Shown: positions 40,014 to 48,204 of the stretch, in pieces
Layout: each line of letters begins with the position of its first letter
Numbering within the stretch: position 1 is the first letter of the stretch
DNA from: Nocardia panacis
GTDB taxonomy: Bacteria; Actinomycetota; Actinomycetes; Mycobacteriales; Mycobacteriaceae
Direction of reading: 5' to 3'
Length of the DNA: 64,000 nt
Assembly (NCBI RefSeq): GCF_003598715.1
Contig: NZ_QZFU01000055.1
Coordinates: forward strand, 248,001-312,000
Notes under the pieces: model-generated
What the model was told of the DNA's origin: nothing
Seen by the model: the letters and a program-made list of their open reading frames with translations, nothing else
The model's database searches: none
Translations under genes and position numbers: made by a program

Positions 40014-41857
40014 AGGGGCCGGACCTCCTCGACCTGTCCGTATTCGGTGGGCGGTTCCTTGCTCAACTCGGGCGCACCGAGGAAATCGGTGAGCTCGGTC
40101 TTGCGCTGCGGATCGTGCCGGGAGATAGAGCCTTTCACCTCGTCAGCGTACTCGCCCTCCCACCACGGGACGGTGCGCACGAGTACGGGCGGAGCGCCCG
40201 AGGAGAAGACGATCACCCGCCCGCGCGGCAACTGGGCCAGCGCCTGCACGCTGAAGGTCTTGGAGGAGCCCAGCGAACGCGAATAGCTCTTGCCGCCTTT
40301 GGATTCCGACATCGACTGGGAGATCACCTCGTGATCGCCGATGGCCTCCGAGCGCGCCTGCAGGAATTTGGTGTCGTCCACCCCGCTGCCGAGCACCTTG
40401 ACATTCGCGGCGGCCCACAGCGCGTCCATCCCGGCCTCGCCCCAGCAGCGCACACCCTGCGCCCAGGATTGCAGCACCGTCATCACCACGATGCCGCGCG
40501 AACCGAAGTGGCTGTACTGCTTGGGCAGATCCTTCCAGCGCACCACATTGGCCGCCTCGTCCAGCACCGCGAGCAGCGGCACCGACAGTCGCCCGCCGAA
40601 CGATTGCGACGCCTTGCGCATGGCCACATCGATCACGGCCTCGGTGAGCGCGCTGACCAGCGGGGCAGCCGAACCACGGCCCTCGAGCGAGAGGCTGTAG
40701 AGGGTGCCGTTGCGCTCCAGGAATTCCAATTCGTCGAACTGTCGGCGGTCGCCGCCGGGCATGATCCACGGGTGCACATTCGACAGCTTCAGGCAGCGGA
40801 TCATCTTCTTGGCGGTGCCGAAAATGCCGCTCTGCGTGCGCACATCGGTGTTGTACTGCTGGGCGAGGCCGGAGGCGGTGAAGTCGTGTTTGGCCGTGCG
40901 CAGCAGTTCGATCGGCTCGGTGTTCTGCGGGTTGGTCACCCATTCCCAGACCTGCACGATATGGCGCTGACCGACCGCGGCGGCGAGGAACAGTCCCGCC
41001 AGGAGATCCTCGGCCTCCGGATCGAAGAAGGCGTCGGTCTTGGCGTCGGAACCGTCGTCGCTGTCGGCGAAGTGACCCGCCAGCCGCGCGGCCCGCATCT
41101 CGCAGCCGACGGTGCGGGCATCGACCCAGGCCAGCGGATCCCAATACCAGGTGGGTTCCTCGGCCGCGACGCCCTGCGGATCGAAGACGTAGGTGCGAGA
41201 GCCCTTGGCCTCGCGCACATCTCGCGTCGCATCGACGACATCGCGCTTGTTCGAGGTGGCCAGCACCGGACCGACCGCGCTGAGGATGGCGGGGATGACG
41301 CGCGAGCTCGACTTGCCCTGGCGCGGACCCCAGATGTCCAGGTGCAGATCCTCGTAGGAGCCGTAGAGCATGATGCCGTCGGCCACGCCGATACCGATCG
41401 GCACGCCGGGCACCGGATCGTTGCGCCACCCGTGATCGAGGATGTGATGGGTATCCATTCGAACGCCGAGCTGCGTGGCCTTGGCGCGCACACCCGATTC
41501 GGTGAGCGCGCCGATGGCGCCGCCGTTGCCCATCACATCGGCCTTGTCGTCGACGGAGAGGCGGCCCTTGGTCTTGCGCGCCTTCAGGTTTCGGCGCACG
41601 TACACGTAGGCCACGACCAGCGCGACGACCAGCAGCACCAATACCGTCGAGGTGCGCGGCCAGTGCAGCGTGCCCTTGAATAGACCCACCACGATGGCGA
41701 TCGGATTCACCGGGACGTTCTGCGGGGTCACCGAGAGCGCGTTGCCGATATGCAGCGACAGCCACAGGGTGGCGAGGACCGCGAATCCGGCGTAGACCAT
41801 GTACAGCGTGAGGTCGGGTCCGGTCGCGGCCGGATCCTGCACCTTTTTCTTCGCCAT
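40010..41857 (-). CDS. VirD4/TraG-type coupling ATPase
   Basis: A 615-residue coupling protein. Two N-terminal transmembrane helices (about residues 19-39 and 70-88) precede the motor. Walker A is IWGPRQGKSSSRV (residues 176-188) and Walker B is VPLLAVLDEAANV (about 427-438). A motif typical of TraG/TraD follows: SHFGSRGIVVMTVLQSWAQG. Such proteins bring DNA or protein substrates to a type IV channel using ATP. It is coupled to the DUF4913 gene by a GTGA overlap. No relaxase is encoded nearby, so its cargo here is not evident. Confidence 0.93.
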   Translation of the reverse strand: MAKKKVQDPAATGPDLTLYMVYAGFAVLATLWLSLHIGNALSVTPQNVPVNPIAIVVGLFKGTLHWPRTSTVLVLLVVALVVAYVYVRRNLKARKTKGRLSVDDKADVMGNGGAIGALTESGVRAKATQLGVRMDTHHILDHGWRNDPVPGVPIGIGVADGIMLYGSYEDLHLDIWGPRQGKSSSRVIPAILSAVGPVLATSNKRDVVDATRDVREAKGSRTYVFDPQGVAAEEPTWYWDPLAWVDARTVGCEMRAARLAGHFADSDDGSDAKTDAFFDPEAEDLLAGLFLAAAVGQRHIVQVWEWVTNPQNTEPIELLRTAKHDFTASGLAQQYNTDVRTQSGIFGTAKKMIRCLKLSNVHPWIMPGGDRRQFDELEFLERNGTLYSLSLEGRGSAAPLVSALTEAVIDVAMRKASQSFGGRLSVPLLAVLDEAANVVRWKDLPKQYSHFGSRGIVVMTVLQSWAQGVRCWGEAGMDALWAAANVKVLGSGVDDTKFLQARSEAIGDHEVISQSMSESKGGKSYSRSLGSSKTFSVQALAQLPRGRVIVFSSGAPPVLVRTVPWWEGEYADEVKGSISRHDPQRKTELTDFLGAPELSKEPPTEYGQVEEVRPL

Positions 41858-41896
41858 CTCTGCCTCCTCCAGGCGGTCGATGAAAATGCTTCGGTC

Positions 41897-42535
41897 TCAG
41901 CGGAACGCGTCGAGTCGCCAACCGTCGGGCGTGCGCACGACGGTGGCGATCACCGTCTCCGGTGCCAATTGTTCCTTGCGGCCGTCGGAATAGACGACGG
42001 TCTGCTCGATACCGACTTTGAATTGCTGGGTATTGGGGTCGGGACCGGCGGGCGGGCGCTCGCCCGAGGCGAAGACGAACGCCTCGACGCGGGCCTTGGC
42101 CTTGGCCCACTGCGACCACAGCAGCGACGCCTTGGGTGCGTCGCCGGGGGCCGGTGTGCCGTCGAGCACCCGGATCATACTGGGACCCAGCCACTTCCGC
42201 GCCCGCGCCAGTGACGCGTCCTGACTCTCCCGATCCGGGAACCAGGTGTAGATCTCGCGCAGCGCCACCACCGCGACACCATCGGCGGTGACCGGGTCCG
42301 CGGGCGGGGCCTGCTCGAGCTGCCGGGTCGTCGACGGCGCCGCGGGCGGCGCGGCGGAACCCGAATCCTCGCGGGAACCGCGCGCGCATCCCGCGCCGAG
42401 CAGCGCGAGGCTCACCACCAGCATCACCACCAGTTTCGCGGGTGCCTGTGCTTTGTCGTTCCAGGCTAGCCGCTCGACGCGCCGGTGCGGCAGTCCGCGC
42501 CCCGCCCGGATCTCGGCGTGTTCGCACCCGCTCAC
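41897..42535 (-). CDS. Lipoprotein-like VirB8/NTF2-fold subunit of the type IV locus
   Basis: A 212-residue protein. A basic N-terminus is followed by a hydrophobic helix ending in a lipobox (LALLGAGC, Cys50). After a Pro/Ala linker there is an alpha+beta domain (AVVALREIYTWFPDRESQD, RKWLGPSMIRVLDG, KVGIEQTVVYSDGRKE, VIATVVRTPDGWRLDAF). A C-terminal strand-rich domain ending in a Trp-Arg-Leu motif is the NTF2-like plan of VirB8/TcpC-type conjugation proteins. GTG start overlaps the stop of the peptidoglycan hydrolase gene. Anchoring to the outer face of the membrane is predicted. Confidence 0.65.
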   Translation of the reverse strand: MSGCEHAEIRAGRGLPHRRVERLAWNDKAQAPAKLVVMLVVSLALLGAGCARGSREDSGSAAPPAAPSTTRQLEQAPPADPVTADGVAVVALREIYTWFPDRESQDASLARARKWLGPSMIRVLDGTPAPGDAPKASLLWSQWAKAKARVEAFVFASGERPPAGPDPNTQQFKVGIEQTVVYSDGRKEQLAPETVIATVVRTPDGWRLDAFR

Positions 42536-44190
42536 AGCACCCTCCGCATCCTGGCGTCGCCCGGCACCGGAATCTCGGTCACACCACCGGTATTGGGTGC
42601 GGACACGATCATCGTGCCGGTGCCCGAATAGATTCCGACCAGCGACGGTCCGCGCGGGCCGAAGGCGGCGAAGACCAGATCACCCGGCTGCGCCTTGGCC
42701 CTGGGCACCTCGCCGCCCGCCTCCCACTGCTGTTCGGCGGTGCGCGGCAGCGAGACCGCGCCCGAGGACGCGGCGAAGACCGCGGCCGAGGTCAGGCCGG
42801 GACCATCCAGTCCGCCACTGCTCGGCCCCTGCGGATCGCCGCCGCCCCACACATAGGGGGTGCCGAGCCATTGCCGCGCCGCCTGCACGATCTGCCCGCT
42901 GCCGCCGCCTTCCTGCGGCTGGAACCGCCCCGAGGAGCCCTGGGCACGATACTGCGGCTCCATCGCCAGAATGTTCGCCACGTACGGGCGGGTCTGGGAG
43001 AAGTGCGCCGGATACTGATTCGGCATACCGCCCGAGGCGAGCACCGCGCCCTCGCCCGCGTTGTAGGCGGCCAGCGTCAACGACACCACATCGCCCTGCA
43101 CCCGACCCTCCGCCATCCAGCGCTCGATCCGGTGGGCCAGCGCGCACATGTAGCGGCCCTGTCCGATGATCGCGTCGCCGTCGTCCCAGGCACTGGCATA
43201 GCCCTTGTTGCCGGTATCGATGACATAGGGTCGGCCGTCCTCGGGATTGATGGAATTCGCGGTGCCCGGCACGAATTGGGCCAGACCCTGCGCACCCGCC
43301 TCCGAGGTCTGACCGCGCGCGAATCCGGATTCCTGCCTGCCCTGCGCCGCCAATAGCGACGGGGTGATCTCCGCGCACAGCGAACCCGCGCGGCGGTACC
43401 AGATCTCGAGTTCCGGCGGCACCTTGCCCGCCGCCAGCGCCCCGCCCGCGGTGCCGAAGCCGAGCGAGCAGCGCGGATCGGCCGAGAACGCCTTGGCCCC
43501 ACCGACATCCGGGGTGGGCGCGCCGTCCAGCCACGGCACCGGGTCGATCTGGTGCCCGCCGGTGAACCGACCGCCGGGCACGATCTCGAAATGCAGGTGC
43601 GGACCGGTGGATTGGCCCGCCGACCCCACCTGGGCGATGGGCTGACCCGCGGTGACCGTATCGCCGACGCGCACGTGCACGCCGCTGTCCCACATGTGGC
43701 CGTACACCGCCGAATACGCGCGCCCGTTGACATCCACCGAATCGACCACGACCCAGTTGCCGAAACCCGAGGCAGGCCCGGCGGCCACCACCTTGCCGTC
43801 GGCCACCGAGTAGATGGTGGTGCCGTCCGGCGCGGCCAAGTCGACGCCGAGGTGGGTGCCGCCGCGCGCGCCGAAGACATCCGAGACCACGAACTTGCCC
43901 GCCTCCAGCGGCAGCGTGCGCCGGATCGGACCCGCGCCCGCCGCCAGCGACGGGGTGGCGACCACGGTCGAAACCGTCGACGAGCCGGACGGATTCGGCG
44001 GTCCGGAGGCATTCGCGGCGGCGCGCGCGTCACCGGGCGCCGGGCCGCCGAAGGTGGGCAGCGTCGAACCCGTGAGCACGGTCGCCCCCTCACAGGGGTT
44101 GTCGATGGCGGGCATGACCACCACCACGACGAGCGTCAGCAGCCCGAGGATGGCCGCCAGCGCGAACCAGATCAGGGCGCGGGCGTTCAC
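42532..44190 (-). CDS. Three-domain peptidoglycan protein: M23 + SLT + catalytically dead NlpC/P60
   Basis: A 552-residue membrane-anchored protein (helix at about 6-26). Residues 100-205 are an M23/LytM domain with metal ligands H113 and D117 in THLGVDLAA and H198/H200 in GPHLHFE. Residues 270-415 are a lytic transglycosylase domain with catalytic E287 in GRQESGF and AAYNAGEG. Residues 435-545 are an NlpC/P60 fold: GTPYVWGGGDP, but the catalytic DCSGL is LDGPGL (Cys replaced by G463) and the catalytic His of HVGIY is L517. So two domains look active and the third is a pseudoenzyme. It presumably opens the wall for the secretion apparatus. Confidence 0.9.
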   Translation of the reverse strand: MNARALIWFALAAILGLLTLVVVVVMPAIDNPCEGATVLTGSTLPTFGGPAPGDARAAANASGPPNPSGSSTVSTVVATPSLAAGAGPIRRTLPLEAGKFVVSDVFGARGGTHLGVDLAAPDGTTIYSVADGKVVAAGPASGFGNWVVVDSVDVNGRAYSAVYGHMWDSGVHVRVGDTVTAGQPIAQVGSAGQSTGPHLHFEIVPGGRFTGGHQIDPVPWLDGAPTPDVGGAKAFSADPRCSLGFGTAGGALAAGKVPPELEIWYRRAGSLCAEITPSLLAAQGRQESGFARGQTSEAGAQGLAQFVPGTANSINPEDGRPYVIDTGNKGYASAWDDGDAIIGQGRYMCALAHRIERWMAEGRVQGDVVSLTLAAYNAGEGAVLASGGMPNQYPAHFSQTRPYVANILAMEPQYRAQGSSGRFQPQEGGGSGQIVQAARQWLGTPYVWGGGDPQGPSSGGLDGPGLTSAAVFAASSGAVSLPRTAEQQWEAGGEVPRAKAQPGDLVFAAFGPRGPSLVGIYSGTGTMIVSAPNTGGVTEIPVPGDARMRRVL

Positions 44191-44233
44191 GGCCGCCTCC
44201 GATCCGCGCTCGGCACACCGGGCGCGGCGGCGC

Positions 44234-44539
44234 TCACGTCTGACGCCGCGTCTCGTTGAGGGTTTCGGCCAGTGTGCGGTTCATCTCCGCCGCGGCGGCC
44301 AATTGCTGTTGCAGCAGTGCCACTTTGCGCCGCAGCGCGGTCGCGTCCATCCGCTCCAGACTCGGCCCCTCGGCGGCGCGCACCCAGTTGCGCACCGAAT
44401 TCGAATGCACGCCGATCTGATCGGCCACCATGCGGCACGCCTCGGATTCGCTGCTCAGCGTGCCGGTCAGCGACAGCACCTGCGCCACCGCCGCCTGCCT
44501 GACCTCGGGCGAGACCCGCCGGTACGCGCGATGCGGCAT
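44234..44539 (-). CDS. IS3-OrfA-like helix-turn-helix protein within the type IV operon
   Basis: A 101-residue protein. The N-terminal HTH (RRVSPEVRQAAVAQVLSL, then VADQIGVHSNSVRNWVRAAE) resembles OrfA of IS3-family transposases. A short coiled coil (ALRRKVALLQQQLAAAAEMN) follows. There is no OrfB, no terminal inverted repeat and no target duplication around it, and it keeps the operon's strand and spacing. The ATG at 44539 has GGGAGG 11 bases upstream; a GTG at 44551 has none. It is probably a domesticated DNA-binding protein or local regulator, not an active insertion sequence. Confidence 0.7.
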   Translation of the reverse strand: MPHRAYRRVSPEVRQAAVAQVLSLTGTLSSESEACRMVADQIGVHSNSVRNWVRAAEGPSLERMDATALRRKVALLQQQLAAAAEMNRTLAETLNETRRQT

Positions 44540-44564
44540 CAAACCGCCCACCTCCCGGTCGAAG

Positions 44565-46706
44565 TCACGCCGCGCTACCGCTCGGCGAGGGCGATCCGGA
44601 ATCGCGATCGGCGTCGCGTCCGGTGGATTCGGCGAACTCGCTGAAACGCTGGTTGGTGTCGTGGATACCGCTCTCCTTCTCGGACAGCGTGAACTCCATG
44701 TGGAACGGGATGCCGGGGCGGCGGTCCTCGCCGATCTTCAGCAGGAACTTGCCGGTGCCCGGCGGCGAGGGCCGCTGCTGCCCCGGTCGCAGCGCCTCAC
44801 CCGTAAGTGCCTGCGGCGCGGACCATCCCGTCACCATATCGGCCTCGGCCGAGGTGAACGGCACCGTACTGTCCAGGCGCTTGACCTCCTCGGCGGGCAG
44901 CGCGCCGAAGATCTTGGCGCGGGCGCGTTCCAGGAAGCCGAGCGCCTTGGCGATGGCCGCCTCCGAACCGAGCGCCTGCAGATCCTTGATGGTGTGGCTG
45001 ATCATGATGAGCGCGGTCGCGATGGCACGCTGCAAACGGGTCAACTCGTCGACCCGGTCGACCATGAAGTCGCCGAGACCGAGCACCTGCCACAGCTCGT
45101 CCATCACCACCTGGAAGTAGCGCTGCGGACCGAGACCCGCGTCGGCGAGCACGTGCGCGGCCTCGACCGAGGCGAAACCGTCGGCCCAGCAGGCCAGCAT
45201 CACCGCGGCCTTGAGCTTCTTGTCACCGGTGGGGATGTGGGAGACATCGATGCAGACCGCGACCGCGCCGGTATCGATCGGCACCGAGGTCTGGCCGTTG
45301 AAGATCGCGCCGAACGGACCCTGCGTCAGCGCGCGCAGCGAGCGGCGCAGACCCTTGATGGCGGTCTGGTATTCGGCCGTGTCGTCCGCGCCCGCGTCCA
45401 ACTGCAACTGCTCGCCGCCCGCCACGATCACCTCGAGCAGGTTCTCCATGATCGGCGGACTGTCGGGGGTGTAGCCGCTGCCCGGCCGGTAGAGGATCTG
45501 CAGCGCGGTGGAGATCAGCGTCTCCTCGTAGTCGCGCACGCGCGCGCCGCGCACCAACTCCACCAGGCCCGCGATCAAAGTGACCTGGCGGGCGCGCATA
45601 TCCTGCAGCACCTGGGTGCGCAGCGCCGGGAACTCCCCCAGCCGGGGCACCACCGAACCGAGCACGCCCGCGGCCAGCGGATTGAGTTTGCCGTGGCCGT
45701 AACCGAGATCGATGACCTGGCCGCCCACCAGTTCCACCATGCGCCGATAGTCGGGTTTGACATCGGCCAGGATGAGCGGGGTGACGCCCTGCGCGATACC
45801 GCCGAGCACGATCCGACGCACCAGCGAGGATTTGCCGAAACCGTTGAGACCCAGGACGAAAAGGCTGGGCGCGGTGATGAAGCTGCCGCGCATGAACCAG
45901 TTCATCGGGTCGAAGCAGACCGGGGCGCCGGTGTGCAGGTGCGAGCCGAGGGGGGTGCCGATCAGCGGCGCGCCCGCGCCCACCGACCACGGCCACAAAC
46001 CCGCCACCTGGGCCGTGGTGGCCCGGTACTCGACGGGGCGGCCGATGACATTCATCTTCCCGCCGCCCGCGCCCGCGTAGCCGCGATCGGTGAGTTGCGC
46101 GGTGGCGCGGTCGAATCCGTCCTCGATGGTGGCCTCGGCGCGCGCGGCGTAGTTGCGGCGGCGAATATCGTCGGTGCGGATACGGAAGGTGGCCCAGCCC
46201 GCCCGCAGACCGCTCTGCTCGCGGGCGATCTGCTCCAGTTTGGCCCTGGTCGGCTCGTCCAGCAGCGGCGGACCGGACTGTTTGCGCCGCTCCGCCTTGG
46301 CTTTCGCGCGGCGGGCGGCCCGATCCACCCGGGGCGCGCCCATGGCGCGGTCGGCGCTGTAGTCGACCCTGGTCTGCCGCTGCGGGCGGGCGGGCCTGGC
46401 GATGCGCTCGGTGTTCGCGCGCGAGTTCATCGCGGCCTCACGCCTGGCGAATTCGGCGTCGCGCCTACCGGATTCGGCCTCGCGCCTGCGGGCCTCGCGG
46501 GTGCGTGATTCGACCGAATCGCGGACCCGCCGCTCCCGGTCGGCCACGCCCGAGCGGTCCTCGCCGCTCACGCGTGCCGAATCGCCGCTGCGGCGCGGAC
46601 TCTCGGAGTAGGGGCGCTGCCCCCACTCCTCGTAGTCCGACGCGCCGCGTCCGCTGCGGCGCTCCGCGTCCCGCTCCCGTACCGGCGGCTCGTAGTCGCG
46701 TGCCAT
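44565..46706 (-). CDS. VirB4/TraC-type ATPase
   Basis: A 713-residue ATPase. The first 160 residues are a highly charged, Arg/Glu-rich, probably disordered tail (REARRREAESGRRDAEFARR). The HerA/VirB4-type domain follows: PWSVGAGAPLIGTPLGSHLH, Walker A in FVLGLNGFGKSSLVRR (residues 283-298), Walker B in YFQVVMDELWQVLG, and SHTIKDLQALGSE beyond. These ATPases energise pilin handling and substrate transfer in type IV systems. It lies 7 bp downstream of the SCO6880-like gene, with which it is probably co-expressed. The long charged tail is not a feature of gram-negative VirB4. Confidence 0.9.
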   Translation of the reverse strand: MARDYEPPVRERDAERRSGRGASDYEEWGQRPYSESPRRSGDSARVSGEDRSGVADRERRVRDSVESRTREARRREAESGRRDAEFARREAAMNSRANTERIARPARPQRQTRVDYSADRAMGAPRVDRAARRAKAKAERRKQSGPPLLDEPTRAKLEQIAREQSGLRAGWATFRIRTDDIRRRNYAARAEATIEDGFDRATAQLTDRGYAGAGGGKMNVIGRPVEYRATTAQVAGLWPWSVGAGAPLIGTPLGSHLHTGAPVCFDPMNWFMRGSFITAPSLFVLGLNGFGKSSLVRRIVLGGIAQGVTPLILADVKPDYRRMVELVGGQVIDLGYGHGKLNPLAAGVLGSVVPRLGEFPALRTQVLQDMRARQVTLIAGLVELVRGARVRDYEETLISTALQILYRPGSGYTPDSPPIMENLLEVIVAGGEQLQLDAGADDTAEYQTAIKGLRRSLRALTQGPFGAIFNGQTSVPIDTGAVAVCIDVSHIPTGDKKLKAAVMLACWADGFASVEAAHVLADAGLGPQRYFQVVMDELWQVLGLGDFMVDRVDELTRLQRAIATALIMISHTIKDLQALGSEAAIAKALGFLERARAKIFGALPAEEVKRLDSTVPFTSAEADMVTGWSAPQALTGEALRPGQQRPSPPGTGKFLLKIGEDRRPGIPFHMEFTLSEKESGIHDTNQRFSEFAESTGRDADRDSGSPSPSGSAA

Positions 46707-46713
46707 GAAACCC

Positions 46714-48204
46714 TCACCCCGCCAGTGCTTTCGGAATTGTCGCGTGTTCGGGCAGGATCACCCCGCAGCCGAGCGAGGCCGCGAAGGCCGCCGCCTGGTA
46801 GCGGTAGCACCGCCGGATCTTCAAGCGCGCCTGGGTGGACAGGTCGCGCGTGATGGCCTCGATGCGCGGCAGGTCGCCGCGCAGGGGTTCGGTGATGGTC
46901 ACCAGCGCGCCGAAGCGGGTCACGCCGTGACCTCTGGCCTGTTCCTCGCGGGCCTGCTGGGTCGCGCCGACCCGCAGTGTCGCGGCGGCGGACACCACGC
47001 CGCGCTCGCTCTGCTGGGCCACCAGGGCGTTCTTGAAGTCGTCGTCGACGATCTCGGCGGCGTCGGCGGCCGAATGCGGCCGGTACACAATGGCGATGCG
47101 CTTGCGCGGCACCTCGGGATTGGGCGCGAGCAGCCGCTGCAACACCCGCTCGTCCACCGCGCCCTCCGGGGCGGCGTCCATCTCCCAGGTGACCGAGCGG
47201 CCGCCGTCGTGCACCAGGTAATCCCACTTCTCGTCGTGCGAGACCGGCCCGGCATCGGCCCAATCCAGGCCGTGCCCTTCGGGTGCGGAGGCCGCGACCT
47301 CCAGATCGGCCTGGGAGGCCGGATCGTAGCTGCGGCGGATGAAGGAGATGACCTCATCGGCCGACATGGGCTGGGCGCGCACGCCCGCCTCGGCCAACGC
47401 CGCGCAGATACCGGGCAGCCTGCGGCCGATCTCCACCGCCTCCTCGGCCGGATTCTTACGGCGCTCGGCGGTGGTGGCCTTGAAGGTGATGGCCACGCGC
47501 GGCAGCAACTGCACCCGCTCCTGCGGCAGTTCGGTGGCCAGCTCGTACATGACCTGCTGGGCCAGTTCCGGCGCGTCGGGACGGGTGATGGTGGAAACCT
47601 CGGTGAGCAAACGGTTTCCGGTCTCGGGCACGGTATCGATCACGGGGACCACGGCGACGATATCGCTGGTCTGGCCGACCGAGGCGAGGAAGGTGCCCCA
47701 GGCCGAGACCCAGCGGTCGATGACGGGCTGATCCACCGCCTCGTGCCCCTGCGGCCAAGCCCGCAGCACCACCGTGTACTGCGCGAACTGCGGCAGGTGA
47801 ATCATGCCGAAGCTGTAGCCGCCCGCATCGATGCCCTCGTAGAGCTTGGACGGGGCTAGCAGACCCGGTAGCCGGGTGACACCGCCGGGGACCCGCGAGA
47901 AGCGGCCGCCCCGGTACACGTGCTCGCCCGCCCGGCGCGAGCGCATCCAGTTGAACATCATCAGTCCGTTCTCGTAGCCGGAGCGACCCCCGGTCCGCCA
48001 CACCAGTGGAACCATGATCACCAGGCCGACGCCGCCCACCGTCGCACCCCACTTGAATCCGCCGACCAGGGCGGTGAGCAGGGCCGTGAGCACGACGACG
48101 AAGCCGACTACGGTCTCCTCCCAGCGCAGGCCGAAAAGACCCGCGCTGCGCGGCTTCTGCCACAGTCCGTAGGAGCGGCGCTCGTAGCTATCGGTCATCG
48201 TCAT
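46714..48204 (-). CDS. SCO6880-like type IV system protein (PrgI/VirB4-accessory type)
   Basis: A 496-residue protein with two adjacent N-terminal membrane helices (VVGFVVVLTALLTALVGGF; GATVGGVGLVIMVPLVW), then a large soluble domain (SKLYEGIDAGGYSFGMIHLP, RLLTEVSTITRPDAPELAQQ, RRSYDPASQADLEVAAS). The two-helix start plus a VirB4-N-like soluble part resembles SCO6880-family proteins of actinobacterial conjugation-like clusters. No Walker A motif is seen, so it is not itself an ATPase. It overlaps the TrbL-like gene by ATGA and precedes the VirB4-type gene; together they may be the split equivalent of VirB3-VirB4. Confidence 0.75.
   Translation of the reverse strand: MTMTDSYERRSYGLWQKPRSAGLFGLRWEETVVGFVVVLTALLTALVGGFKWGATVGGVGLVIMVPLVWRTGGRSGYENGLMMFNWMRSRRAGEHVYRGGRFSRVPGGVTRLPGLLAPSKLYEGIDAGGYSFGMIHLPQFAQYTVVLRAWPQGHEAVDQPVIDRWVSAWGTFLASVGQTSDIVAVVPVIDTVPETGNRLLTEVSTITRPDAPELAQQVMYELATELPQERVQLLPRVAITFKATTAERRKNPAEEAVEIGRRLPGICAALAEAGVRAQPMSADEVISFIRRSYDPASQADLEVAASAPEGHGLDWADAGPVSHDEKWDYLVHDGGRSVTWEMDAAPEGAVDERVLQRLLAPNPEVPRKRIAIVYRPHSAADAAEIVDDDFKNALVAQQSERGVVSAAATLRVGATQQAREEQARGHGVTRFGALVTITEPLRGDLPRIEAITRDLSTQARLKIRRCYRYQAAAFAASLGCGVILPEHATIPKALAG

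Noticed and set aside
44191..44564. Insertion sequence of the IS3 family
   Set aside because: Only an OrfA-like HTH is present; no OrfB, terminal inverted repeats or target duplication are seen.
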